Positions 1-6,971 are shown, counted from the stretch's first letter. The stretch: 26,377 nt of DNA from AC-32 sp963766375 (GCA_963766375.1 CAVXZG010000014.1:1-26377); one strand, 5' to 3'. Program-made: numbers and translations. Notes: generated by a model not told the origin, from the letters alone.

Positions 1-205
1 ACGGCTGAGGACCTATCAGCCGCAGACGGCAAGTTGCGCCCCCGGGCCGCATCTATTCAGAAAGGCCGGGCGGCCATCTCTTTGGCGGCTCGGTGGCGAG
101 CCACCGAGGGGAGAGAAGAAACCACCCGGCCTCCTATTGTTGCGAGCGCCTGGCGGTTTTCCTGCCCCCGGCAAAAGCCCGCTTTCCCACGACTGCTGGA
201 CAATA
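1..205. other. Gene-free left edge with a strong hairpin
   Basis: No convincing gene is seen here. A 62-codon open frame on + (34-222) has no ribosome site, no recognisable motif and an arginine-rich composition typical of noncoding high-GC DNA. The clearest structure is a perfect hairpin at 91-106, CGGTGG / CCACCG around a CGAG tetraloop, followed by a purine-rich stretch. It could belong to a structured RNA that starts outside the window, but I could not match it to a riboswitch or housekeeping RNA family. Confidence 0.3.
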
Positions 206-259
206 GGAACCGGCTAATCTGAGCCGCCTAGGGCGTGTAGCTCAGCGGAAGAGCGCCCG
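206..259 (+). pseudogene. Truncated tRNA-Val: promoter plus 5' half only
   Basis: Positions 231-259 repeat the first 29 nt of the tRNA-Val at 1989 with one mismatch (acceptor 5' strand, D arm and start of the anticodon stem). The 25 bp upstream (206-230), including the TAATCT -10 box, also match 1964-1988, giving about 46 of 54 identities without gaps. After 259 the homology stops at the anticodon arm and no T arm or 3' acceptor strand follows, so no tRNA can form. This looks like a relic of duplication or of recombination inside the tRNA gene. Whether the retained promoter still fires cannot be told from sequence. Confidence 0.75.
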
Positions 260-289
260 TAGGGAACACGACGGGGCGATGACAAGAGA

Positions 290-319
290 AGCCAATCACA
301 CGTCCCTAAGAGCCAATCA
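290..319. repeat. Direct repeat of AGCCAATCA, 21 bp apart
   Basis: AGCCAATCA occurs at 290-298 and again at 311-319. The 21-bp period puts both copies on the same DNA face, as in tandem regulator sites. It lies upstream of the secreted-protein gene at 480. No regulator is known for it, and the function is speculative. Confidence 0.35.
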
Positions 320-348
320 AGGACCGCCGGCCGAGACTCAGCCAGCCT

Positions 349-368
349 AGATGCATGAATGTGCATCT
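349..368. promoter_or_regulatory. Operator-like inverted repeat
   Basis: A perfect 7-bp dyad, AGATGCA / TGCATCT, separated by 6 bp, lies about 110 bp before the start codon at 480. Its size and symmetry suit a dimeric regulator. A TATAAC hexamer at 419-424 could be the -10 box of the downstream gene, though no good -35 is visible. Function is inferred from form only. Confidence 0.4.
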
Positions 369-479
369 GCTTGCACGATCTGCAACCAGTACCCGATGAA
401 TGACCGAGAACTTCCGGCTATAACAAGCGCCGATCCACGGTCGAGGGGGCCGTGGAAAACGAGACGAGGGGAGACTCGA

Positions 480-1805
480 ATGGCACTCCGCAAGCTCGGC
501 TTGCTTCTCGGTGTCGTCCTCGTGATCGCTGTCGTTGTCAGCTCCGCGGCCTCCGCCGCCGGCAGCACGGCAACGGTTCAGCCTCAGGTGATCAGCGACG
601 CCAGCCTGCAGGCGAAGACGACCACGATCGGCGGGGCCAAGCCGCTGTCGACTACGCGCACCGTCGCGCACTGGTTCGGCTCGACGCTCGACCCGAACAA
701 CGGCGTGACCTACGGCTACAACATGGTCGGCGCCGATCCCTACAACTGCTCCGGCTCGGCCTGCGCCGCGACCGTGGAGACCGACATCATCCCGCTCAAT
801 GTGGTCGTAGGCGGCATGCAGTTCAACGGCACCGACGTCGTTGGACCGACGCTCGCATCGCCGCAATTTGCCCTGAACGACTACGGCTCCACGCCGTTTG
901 CCACGAACTCGAGTTTCGCCAGAGGCCCGGGCGGCGCCCTCTCGCAGTTCGACGCCGGCATCCCGCTGCAGCTCGAGGACGCGACGATGAGGGCTCAGTT
1001 CAACAAGACCGGTTCCAGCAGCTACCACCTCAGCCTCCATCCCACCGTCCGTGATCCGATCACGATCGTCGTTCCGGGCAACCAGGGAACGCTGCTCCAG
1101 AGCGGCCGGGGCGTCATCTTCGCCAGCGTGAACGTCCAGTGGTGGGCGACGCGGATCCAGCAGCTGGACACGTCGCTCGGCTACGTCGACCCGACTCACC
1201 TGCCCTTGTACCTCACGAACAAGATCCTCCTGCACATCGGGCTCGATCCGACGAACTGCTGCATCATCGGCTTCCACGGCGCCGGGCCCGTTCCCTCCGG
1301 CAACGAGAACGCCTATGGGCCGGGGCACGGCAACGGCAACCAGCCCATCCAGACGTTCGCGTGGGCCTCGTGGGTCACGCCGGGCATCTACGCCCGCCCG
1401 AACGGCGGCGTCAACTGGGCACTGCAGGACATCCACGCCGTCAGCCACGAGGTAGCCGAGTGGGCAGACGACCCGTTCATCAACAACTTCGTCGAGCCGT
1501 GGCTGACGCCGACGGCTCCCCAGTACGGCTGCACCAACGTCCTCGAGACCGGCGACCCCGTCGTCGACATCGGCTTCGCGAAGGGAACGAACACCTTCGA
1601 CCAGGGTCTGAACCCGAACGGCACGCAGAGCGCCGATGGCTACTACCATCCCGAAGACGAAGCTCTCCTGCCGTGGTTCATGAGGACCGCGCCCAACACC
1701 GTCTCCGAGCCGACCCAGAGCCCATCGCCCAACATCGGGCGCTACACATTGATGGGTGACCTGAACCCGTTCCCGGGCTTCCGCCAGCCGGCGACGGGCT
1801 GCTAA
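480..1805 (+). CDS. Secreted protein with HExxE motif, function unknown
   Basis: This encodes a 441-residue exported protein. The start at 480 is chosen because it follows GAGGGGAG by a good spacing and opens directly on a signal peptide (basic ALRK, a hydrophobic stretch of about residues 8-22, then an AxA-type cleavage site near 25-27). The mature part is rich in Gly, Asn, Pro and Trp. The best motif is SHEVAEWADDP at 322-332: an HExxE core followed by Asp, with a further His at 319, which recalls zinc sites of metalloproteases. A similar SHELAE..DP pattern occurs in secreted EXORDIUM/phosphate-induced-type proteins, so this is either a putative metallohydrolase or a structural relative. 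Cysteines at 90, 95, 260, 261 and 351 suggest disulfides. The gene stands alone and ends at a strong terminator. Exported: fairly sure. Enzymatic role: unproven. Confidence 0.8.
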   Translation: MALRKLGLLLGVVLVIAVVVSSAASAAGSTATVQPQVISDASLQAKTTTIGGAKPLSTTRTVAHWFGSTLDPNNGVTYGYNMVGADPYNCSGSACAATVETDIIPLNVVVGGMQFNGTDVVGPTLASPQFALNDYGSTPFATNSSFARGPGGALSQFDAGIPLQLEDATMRAQFNKTGSSSYHLSLHPTVRDPITIVVPGNQGTLLQSGRGVIFASVNVQWWATRIQQLDTSLGYVDPTHLPLYLTNKILLHIGLDPTNCCIIGFHGAGPVPSGNENAYGPGHGNGNQPIQTFAWASWVTPGIYARPNGGVNWALQDIHAVSHEVAEWADDPFINNFVEPWLTPTAPQYGCTNVLETGDPVVDIGFAKGTNTFDQGLNPNGTQSADGYYHPEDEALLPWFMRTAPNTVSEPTQSPSPNIGRYTLMGDLNPFPGFRQPATGC

Positions 1806-1831
1806 CACAGCTTCGAAAGTCGACGCGCCTG

Positions 1832-1860
1832 AAGGGCCCGGACAACCGGGCCCTTCCTTT
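1832..1860 (+). terminator. Intrinsic terminator of the gene at 480-1805
   Basis: A perfect 10-bp stem (AAGGGCCCGG / CCGGGCCCTT) with an ACAA loop is followed by CCTTTC, 27 bp after the stop codon. Form and position fit a Rho-independent terminator. Confidence 0.85.
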
Positions 1861-1950
1861 CGAGAAACGCTCCCAGACCGCGGTGGGCACTTCCCGAAGG
1901 TCGTCGAAGCCCGAGCAGTCCAATGACTCCGAGCAGCCTGGTTTCCACCC

Positions 1951-1978
1951 TTGCGGAGAGCATGGAACCCGCTAATCT
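1951..1978 (+). promoter_or_regulatory. Promoter of tRNA-Val
   Basis: TTGCGG (1951-1956) and TAATCT (1973-1978) are spaced by 16 bp, with the tRNA 5' end 10 bp further on at 1989. Conservation of the -10 region in the truncated copy at 206-230 supports its role. Confidence 0.6.
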
Positions 1979-1988
1979 AGGCCGTTCT

Positions 1989-2060
1989 GGGCGTGTAGCT
2001 CAGCGGGAGAGCGCCCGCTTCACACGCGGGAGGTCCCTGGTTCGATCCCAGGCACGCCCA
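1989..2060 (+). tRNA. tRNA-Val (anticodon CAC)
   Basis: This is a 72-nt cloverleaf. The acceptor stem GGGCGTG pairs with CACGCCC, the D arm is GCTC/GAGC, and the anticodon stem CCCGC/GCGGG encloses TTCACAC, giving CAC, which reads GUG. The T arm is CCTGG/CCAGG with loop TTCGATC and the discriminator is A. CCA is not encoded. Its last 43 bases are repeated exactly at 2646-2688 and its first 29 nearly so at 231-259, so this gene has been a recombination target. Confidence 0.96.
2018..2060 (+). repeat. attL-like 43-bp direct repeat inside tRNA-Val
   Basis: The 3' part of tRNA-Val, from the anticodon loop to the discriminator base, is identical to 2646-2688. A repeat that starts in the anticodon arm and ends exactly at the tRNA 3' end is the classic footprint of a tyrosine-integrase element that integrates into a tRNA and restores it. 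This copy lies in the functional gene. Confidence 0.75.
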
Positions 2061-2106
2061 TAGGCTCCGTCAGCACACTCACGCTCGTCGGGTGAAAGGA
2101 CACGTC

Positions 2107-2394
2107 ATGGAAAATCCCGTCACGCACCCCGCAGTCGACCTCCGGCCGGCCCGCAACCACGCCGGTCTCGCCTTCGGCCTCGCGCTTCTCGCCGTCCCCG
2201 GGTCTACGCTCGCGTGGGACCTTCCGGCGGGCGGCTGGTGGATCGGAGCACCGCTCGCCGTCGCTGCGATCGTGCTCGGCGTCCGCGCACTCCGGCGCGA
2301 CCGCCGCTCGTGGATGGCGATCGCCGCCGTCGCGATCGCCGGTCTGATGCTCGGCCTGATGGTCGTCTGGAAGATCGTCGAGCTCGCGACCTGA
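2107..2394 (+). CDS. Small membrane protein (DUF4190-like)
   Basis: A 95-residue integral membrane protein. ATG 2107 is preferred over GTG 2092 because GAAAGGA sits 6-7 bases before it. After a polar N-terminus (about 20 residues) come hydrophobic segments near residues 22-37 (GLAFGLALLAVPG), 47-62 (WWIGAPLAVAAIVLGV) and 72-90 (WMAIAAVAIAGLMLGLMVVW), with an RALRRDRR basic loop between the last two. The small-residue helices and short loop resemble DUF4190-type proteins, whose function is unknown. It is the only credible gene between the two 43-bp tRNA repeats, so it may be the last cargo of a lost element or an ordinary gene trapped there. Confidence 0.65.
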   Translation: MENPVTHPAVDLRPARNHAGLAFGLALLAVPGSTLAWDLPAGGWWIGAPLAVAAIVLGVRALRRDRRSWMAIAAVAIAGLMLGLMVVWKIVELAT

Positions 2395-2403
2395 GCTCAC
2401 CGC

Positions 2404-2440
2404 GACCCGGGTGTCCGTCTTCGGGCGGACCCCCGGGGTC
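2404..2440 (+). terminator. GC-rich hairpin after the small membrane protein
   Basis: GACCCGGGTGTCCG can pair with CGGACCCCCGGGGTC around a short loop, 10 bases after the stop codon. There is no clear T-tract, so termination is likely but not certain. Confidence 0.5.
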
Positions 2441-2532
2441 GTCGGCAGGCAGGGTGACGGCGGTTCGGCAGGCGCTCCGTCTTCGGTCTCCAGTTTGAAG
2501 CGGGAGACACCGCCAGTAGATGAGCGTCCCTG

Positions 2533-2637
2533 GGTAGCAACTTGGTAGCTAGCCCTCGGTAATCACGGGTAATCCGCCACTGTCTCAGTGGGTACACCCT
2601 CACGACCCATGCCGATTACTACCTAGTGCTACCTACC
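2533..2637. other. Phased short repeats, possible integrase arm sites
   Basis: GGTAGC occurs at 2533 and 2544 (11-bp period), GGTAATC at 2558 and 2568 (10-bp period), and the inverse forms GATTAC (2614) and GCTACC (2628) lie next to the 43-bp tRNA repeat. Helically phased direct and inverted short repeats beside a tRNA-derived core resemble the arm-type sites of tyrosine-integrase attP regions. No integrase gene remains in the interval. Assignment is inferred from pattern. Confidence 0.4.
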
Positions 2638-2645
2638 TGCTTTCC

Positions 2646-2688
2646 CTTCACACGCGGGAGGTCCCTGGTTCGATCCCAGGCACGCCCA
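2646..2688 (+). repeat. attR-like copy of the tRNA-Val 3' half
   Basis: This is an exact 43-bp copy of 2018-2060 that lacks the 5' half of the tRNA, so it is not a functional tRNA. Together with the intact gene it brackets a 585-bp interval, far smaller than a working integrative element. The natural reading is a deletion remnant of a tRNA-integrated element, or a very small satellite mobilised in trans. Confidence 0.75.
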
Positions 2689-2707
2689 CTGAGGCCTTTG
2701 CGGACGC

Positions 2708-3063
2708 TCAGCGGCTGGTGCGGGCGTTCTGGAAGAAGTCCGCCATCGCCCCCGCAGAGCCCGCGACTACGAGCACCGCCCAGACCTCGAGCACGACGTC
2801 GGTCACGCGCCCAACCGTGGTCAACGGGATTCTTCAGCTGCGACGAGACGGTCAGCAGTTGCACGGTCGTGAAGAAGAGGGCATCGCCGAGTGACGTGAT
2901 CTCCGTCCCGGCCGCATGCCGTTCCGCGAAGTAGACGACCACCGTCCCGCACGAGATCCACGAGCGCGGTCAAGGAGAGCACGACCGCCAGCCGGGTCAG
3001 CAGTCGACGGTGATGAGCCTCCCACGAGAAGAGCCGGCTCATTTCCTCTCGATACATGCTCAT
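2708..3063 (-). pseudogene. Two-TM ion-channel-like protein, frameshifted twice
   Basis: Three frames read in order give one protein of about 117 residues. The first frame starts at 3063 (MSMYREEMSRLFSWEAHH, then a first TM ending ALVDLV). The second runs from about 2942 (VVVYFAER..., ITSLGDALFFTTVQLLTVSSQ, KNP). The third ends at 2708 (VTDVVLEVWAVLVVAGSAGAMADFF). The layout TM1, pore-helix-like segment, TM2 matches small ion_trans_2/potassium-channel-type proteins, but the filter region reads TVSSQLKNP instead of TVGYG, so potassium selectivity is not expected. The shifts, near 2944-2949 and 2812-2828, each amount to one extra base. Either the gene is dead or the assembly has two insertion errors. 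Confidence 0.65.
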
Positions 3064-3098
3064 CGACGGACTGTCTCAGCCGCCGCGGACGGAGCGGG

Positions 3099-3127
3099 AG
3101 GAGGGCCGCAACTGCTGCGGCCCTCCT
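3099..3127 (-). terminator. Terminator below the Asp-box protein gene
   Basis: A 12-bp perfect stem (AGGAGGGCCGCA / TGCGGCCCTCCT) around a 5-nt loop lies 12 bp beyond the stop of the minus-strand gene at 3140. It sits between that gene and the channel pseudogene. Confidence 0.7.
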
Positions 3128-3139
3128 CCTCGCGAACGG

Positions 3140-4735
3140 TTACTTCCGCGCGTAGTAGATGAACTGCAGGAACAGGCCGGCCGTGAACGTCGACGGGTCG
3201 CGCATGTCCGTCCAGACCGTGTTCGCGTGGCCGTCGTTTCCGTAGGCGACCGAGATGTAGTCGCCGTGGAAGAGCGCGCAGAACTCACACGTTGCGCTCC
3301 CTGCCTGGAAGAACTCCGACATCGTCGGGTTCGAAGGCGCGGTGTTCAGCACCGTCTTGACCAGCGAGCCGGGCGTGCCCTCTGCCAGGGCCGTGTTGTA
3401 CGTCGGGCCGTTGGAGGTGCCGCGGTCGTGGTAGATGATGCCGATCGCCCCGGTGAGCGGGTTGACGTCGACCCACGGGAACCACTGGTCGCCGCCGCCA
3501 GTGTCCACGGTTACCGGCGCCGTCCACGTGCTGCTTCCGCTCGCCAAGCTCATCACGAACACGTCGGTGTTCGTCACCGGTGTCGCGCTGTCGTGGGTTC
3601 CGTGGCGGTTGTCGGAGTAGACGAGGTAGAGCTTCCCGTCCGTGCCGACGACGATGTTGCCGGCCGAGTTGACGCGAACCTGGTAGCCGGTCAGCGTCTG
3701 GCGATCGTCCACGTTGATCGGGTAGTCGCGCGAGCCGTCCTCGAGCCCGACGATGAAGCTCGGGCTCGACCAGGTCGCACCACCGTTGGACGACTTGACG
3801 AGCAGGTACTGGTCGTCGTTGACCTCACCCGGCTCCCAGAGCGACGTGTTCTGGCTGTTCTGGAAGGCGACGTAGACCGTGCCGTCGGGTGCGACGGCGG
3901 GAACCGAGAACTGGTTCTCGTCGCACACGCCGGCAGGGCCGTCCTCCTGGAAAGTGCAGATCGCCGCGTTCGAGCCGGAGATCGCCTTGGCGGCCGACCA
4001 GTGCTGGCCACCGTCGTCGCTGTGGGACTCCCAGATCGCGGACGACGCGTACTCCCCGCCGTGGGACACGAAGGAGCTCCACGTCAGGTACGTGCGGCCG
4101 TAGAACGGCGAGCTCGGCTTGTTATCGGTGGTGATCCACTCCTTGTCGTTGAAGATCTGAGTGGCATCGAGGTCGCAGCCGTTGCCGCTGTAGACGACCA
4201 CCGGCTTCGCCCAGCTGAGACCGCCGTCGTAGGAGGGCGAGACGACCACGTCGCCATCGCAGGCCTCCCCGTCGGGCCTGAACTTGTAGTTCAGCGACGA
4301 GTGCAGGGCCACGTTGTGCTTGACGTCGATCGCGGTCACCGGATCGCTTCCGGTTCGCCGCGGATCCTCGACCGACATGTTCCCGGTCGACCAGGTCGCT
4401 CCGCCGTTGAAGGTCGTGTAGTACTGGTCGCAGCACGAGCCGTAGTCGTTGGAGCTCGCGATCATGTGCTGCGGGTTGGCGGCGTCGACCACGATGTGCG
4501 GTTCGTTGTTCGGGAACGGGTCGTCGCAGTCGAGCCGTGTGTTCGCACCACCGGATGCGGCGGTGCATTCGAAGGACCAGCCGTGCCTGACGTGCTTGAT
4601 CGCGGCGAACGGCGCTATCGAGGTCTTCTCGCCTTCGCCTTCGCCGCCCGGCGGCTCCGCCCGCACGCTCGTGGTGAGGAACAGGCCAATGCTCACCGCG
4701 ACCAGCAGGAGCAGGCCCAAACGGACTTTCGTCAT
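3140..4735 (-). CDS. Secreted Asp-box (sialidase-fold) protein
   Basis: A 531-residue exported beta-propeller protein. The start at 4735 follows GGAAGGGGAG and opens a signal peptide (TKVR, then hydrophobic residues 6-22, cleavage near SVRA at 23-26). Asp-box turns (S/T-x-D/N-G-G-x-x-W) occur near 107-115 (FNGGATW), 168-175 (YDGGLSW), 238-246 (DDGGQHW) and about 318 (SNGGATW). These mark BNR-type blades, as in sialidases and their many non-sialidase relatives. I see no arginine triad that would support true sialidase activity, so automatic labels of exo-alpha-sialidase would be over-reach. A FNDKEW motif at 195-200 is shared, at nearly the same position, with the protein at 11699-13234. Many cysteines (57, 70, 101, 102, 159, 187) suggest disulfides. 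It is monocistronic. Confidence 0.85.
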   Translation of the reverse strand: MTKVRLGLLLLVAVSIGLFLTTSVRAEPPGGEGEGEKTSIAPFAAIKHVRHGWSFECTAASGGANTRLDCDDPFPNNEPHIVVDAANPQHMIASSNDYGSCCDQYYTTFNGGATWSTGNMSVEDPRRTGSDPVTAIDVKHNVALHSSLNYKFRPDGEACDGDVVVSPSYDGGLSWAKPVVVYSGNGCDLDATQIFNDKEWITTDNKPSSPFYGRTYLTWSSFVSHGGEYASSAIWESHSDDGGQHWSAAKAISGSNAAICTFQEDGPAGVCDENQFSVPAVAPDGTVYVAFQNSQNTSLWEPGEVNDDQYLLVKSSNGGATWSSPSFIVGLEDGSRDYPINVDDRQTLTGYQVRVNSAGNIVVGTDGKLYLVYSDNRHGTHDSATPVTNTDVFVMSLASGSSTWTAPVTVDTGGGDQWFPWVDVNPLTGAIGIIYHDRGTSNGPTYNTALAEGTPGSLVKTVLNTAPSNPTMSEFFQAGSATCEFCALFHGDYISVAYGNDGHANTVWTDMRDPSTFTAGLFLQFIYYARK

Positions 4736-4842
4736 CTCTCTCCCCTTCCTTGTGCCCTGCCTCGCGGCCGAACATACAACAGCGTGGCCTGCGCCGGCGG
4801 CTCGCAGTACTGCACGCGTAGGTCGCCGCTATCGTGCTTTCG

Positions 4843-5601
4843 ATGCGAGCTTTGCCCGATTCGCCGAGGCGCCGGAAGCGCGTCCTTATCGCCGGGACGG
4901 TTGCCGGAGCAGCCCTCCTGGCGGCCTTGCTCGGGCTCCATTTCTCCAACACTGCCAAGCCGCAGAAGGAAACCTTCGAGCACGGACAGGCGCAGGTCAC
5001 GGAAGATCTGGTGCCGAAGCGGCTCGCGCCCGCCGACCGCCGCGCGATTCTCTCGGTCGTCAACCGCTTCGTCCAGGAAGGCGTTGCAGGCAAGGATCTA
5101 GCCGCTGCCTACGACCTGACGACGGCGAGCCTCCACGCCGGGGTCACGCGTGAGCAATGGATACGCGGCGACAACCCGATCTACCGCTACCCGGTGTTCA
5201 AGCATGGCGTGCGCATCGCTGCGTCCTACGAGAACGATGTGATGGTGCAGCTGTACGTGCGTGCGCGGAGCCGCAAGGTCGAGCCGCTGGGCGTGGACGT
5301 CGAGCTGCGAGCCGTCGGCGAAGGGACGGCGCGGCGGTGGCTCGTCGACTACTTCCAGCCGCGGGAGGCCCTCGTCACCGCAGCCGACCGCCCCGCCACG
5401 GGCCCGCAGCCGAAGGATCCGGGGCTCGGCCCGCACCTGACTCAGCGCTGGCTGTTCGTGCCCCTCGGGATCTTCCTCCTGATCCTCCTGGTTCCCGTTG
5501 GCCTCGGGGTGCGGCACTGGGCAGAGGGCCGCGCGGCCGAACGCGAGTTCGGTGAGGGGCGCGAGTTGCCGCCGCTTCCGCGGCCGCGCGGCGAGAGCTG
5601 A
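4843..5601 (+). CDS. Membrane protein with NTF2-like extracytoplasmic domain
   Basis: A 252-residue protein. ATG 4843 is chosen because TATCGT (4830-4835) ends 7 bp before it, as expected of a leaderless promoter, and that hexamer overlaps the alternative GTG at 4834. A basic N-terminus (RRRKR) precedes TM1 near residues 14-34 (IAGTVAGAALLAALLGLHF). The central domain (about 60-190) has the pattern ILSVVNRFVQ..., DLAAAYDLTT, REQW..GD.P.Y.YP, which resembles NTF2-like folds of Mce-associated and related actinobacterial surface proteins. A second TM lies near 203-226 (FVPLGIFLLILLVPVGLGV), followed by a charged tail ending PPLPRPRGES. Function is unknown; a sensor or assembly partner in the envelope is possible. 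It is followed 40 bp later by the transglycosylase gene on the same strand. Confidence 0.75.
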   Translation: MRALPDSPRRRKRVLIAGTVAGAALLAALLGLHFSNTAKPQKETFEHGQAQVTEDLVPKRLAPADRRAILSVVNRFVQEGVAGKDLAAAYDLTTASLHAGVTREQWIRGDNPIYRYPVFKHGVRIAASYENDVMVQLYVRARSRKVEPLGVDVELRAVGEGTARRWLVDYFQPREALVTAADRPATGPQPKDPGLGPHLTQRWLFVPLGIFLLILLVPVGLGVRHWAEGRAAEREFGEGRELPPLPRPRGES

Positions 5602-5641
5602 GCCGTTTGGATCGCCCTGCCGGGGGTAGGATCCCCGCTCC

Positions 5642-6272
5642 GTGGCGAACTCCTCCTGGCGCAACCTCTCCGAGATGGACCTGCATTTCGCGCGCTCGCG
5701 AAGGCGGGCCGAGTCGCGCCGAAAAGGGCCGCCGAAGCGAAGGCCCGTAGCCTGGCGCAGCGTGCGGGCGGTGCTCCTGGCGCTCGTGCTCCTCACCGTG
5801 GTGGCCGAGTCCACCAGGCTCGAGACCTCGAACGCGAAGCCGCCGGCACGCCGCGCGACAGTGCCGACGATGGGGCCGGCCTGCCCGGTGCCTGCGCCGT
5901 TCAGAGCGGCGTTCGCCGAAGCCGCCGCGAAGACCGGGATCCCACTCTCGCTCCTCGTCGCCACCGCCTATGTGGAATCCCGCATGGACCCGAGCGCCGA
6001 GTCTCACGCAGGCGCGCGCGGGCCTGCTCCAGCTGATGCCCGCCACCGCGCGGGAGCTCAGGCTGGACGGCGACGACCCGGCCACGAACGTGCTCGCCGG
6101 CGCCCGCTATCTAGCGCAGATGATCGACCGCTTCGGCTCGGTGGATCTTGCCCTGGCGGCGTACAACGCCGGCCCGACGGCCGTCACCCGCGCCGGAGCT
6201 GCGCCAACCGCCAGCACTCTGCGGTACGTGAAGAACGTCAAGGCCCGCGCGGCTCAGCTGCTGGGCTGTTAG
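5642..6272 (+). pseudogene. Lytic transglycosylase (SLT domain), one frameshift
   Basis: A membrane-anchored murein transglycosylase of about 210 residues once the frame is repaired. The GTG start at 5642 is followed by a very basic cytoplasmic stretch and a TM near 41-55 (VRAVLLALVLLTVVAES). The SLT domain begins near 85. LVATAYVESRMDP carries the catalytic Glu (about 112). After the shift come GLLQLMPATA, NVLAGARYLAQMIDRFG and ALAAYNAGP, the standard family 1 motifs. The frame breaks at about 6021-6024 (GGGCCTG where GGGCTG is expected): one extra base. All active-site motifs are intact on both sides, so a sequencing insertion or a very recent mutation is more likely than old decay. TAGGAT at 5627-5632 could serve as a leaderless -10. 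Its stop overlaps that of the next gene by 4 bp. Confidence 0.8.
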
Positions 6273-6831
6273 TTCCGGGCGGCGCTGCGCTCGGGGCGCA
6301 GGTCTCGTTCGATGTCGCCCGAGGGCAGGACGTCCTGCACCGCGGCCGCGATCTCGCGTAGCCGCTCCAGGGCCTCGCGCTTGCGCTGTTCGAGCTTTCG
6401 TACTTCGCTGCGCAACTCGTCTTGCCGGCGGCGCAGGTCAGTCTCGACTTGGCGCACCATCTGCTCGGCGCTCTCACGCATCATCGTCGACTGCTTCTCC
6501 GCCTCGGCGACGATCGTCCGTCCTTCCTCCTCCGCCTGGCGGCGATGTTGCGTCGCATAGGCCTCGACGGCTAGGCGCATGTCCCGCGCGTGCTCGTCGG
6601 CCTCTTCCCGCAGCCTGCGGGCGTCGGCCGTCAGGGTCGCTTTCAGGCGTTCGGCTTCCGCACGCGCTTCCGCTCGAGATCGTCGGCGAGCTTGCGCGCG
6701 TCAGCTTGGATTTCCCCGGCCGCCTGCTCGGCGGCTTCGAGGATCCCCGTGACGCGATCGCCGAGCGCCGCGTAGCTTTGGCTCGAGGCTCGGCCGGGAA
6801 GGTCGTTCGCGCGTCCGTTGTCGTCTTGCAT
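6269..6831 (-). pseudogene. Coiled-coil protein (DivIVA/ATP synthase b-like), one frameshift
   Basis: Repaired length is about 187 residues. The first frame (from 6831) reads MQDDNGRANDLPGRAS..., then YAALGDRVTGILEAAEQAAGEIQADARKL. The second continues EARAEAERLKATL, DARRLREEADEHA and a long charged helix down to DLRPERSA. Heptad-like spacing of Ala, Leu, Glu and Arg predicts one continuous coiled coil, of the sort seen in DivIVA/Wag31-like scaffolds and in ATP synthase b-type stalks. I cannot tell these apart. No TM or signal peptide is visible. The frame breaks near 6660-6675, where one G appears to be missing (CGGAAG for CGGGAAG). This is the only deletion-type shift in the window. It converges on the transglycosylase with overlapping stops (TTAG). 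Confidence 0.65.
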
Positions 6832-6890
6832 CGAGTCGGCAAGCTAAAGGATCGCGCCGGGCCCGGCAAGGTCAGGCCGGAAAAGTCGGC

Positions 6891-6971
6891 TCAGCTGGCA
6901 GCAGCGATGCGCTGGCCGAGGTTCGCAACGGGGAAGTTGCGGATCTTGCGCTTGAGGTCGTTCGAAGACAT
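6891..6971 (-). CDS. Possible 26-residue basic peptide
   Basis: A short frame upstream of the coiled-coil gene and on its strand. ATG 6971 is preceded by GAAAGGCGG about 7 bases away, a fair ribosome site. The product starts MSSNDLKRKIRNFPV and ends GQRIAAAS: basic, amphipathic, no TM. It matches no family I know. It could be a genuine small protein co-transcribed with the coiled-coil protein (60 bp gap), or chance. Confidence 0.3.
   Translation of the reverse strand: MSSNDLKRKIRNFPVANLGQRIAAAS

Noticed and set aside
34..222. 62-codon frame near the left edge
   Set aside because: No ribosome site or motif, overlaps a strong hairpin, and the composition is noncoding-like.
306..1808. 500-codon open frame on - opposite the HExxE protein
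   Set aside because: Arg/Val/Asp-rich composition typical of antisense high-GC frames; no ribosome site, and the + strand gene is well supported.
2020..2400. Minus-strand frame ending GIEPGTSRV
   Set aside because: GIEPGTSR is the familiar spurious translation of an antisense tRNA 3' end, here tRNA-Val.
3140..4735. Naming the Asp-box protein a true sialidase
   Set aside because: Asp boxes show only the fold; the arginine triad and nucleophile pair are not evident.
3056..5101. 681-codon open frame on + opposite the Asp-box gene
   Set aside because: It is the antisense shadow of 3140-4735. It has no motifs, is rich in Arg and Val, and the opposite strand has a signal peptide and Asp boxes.
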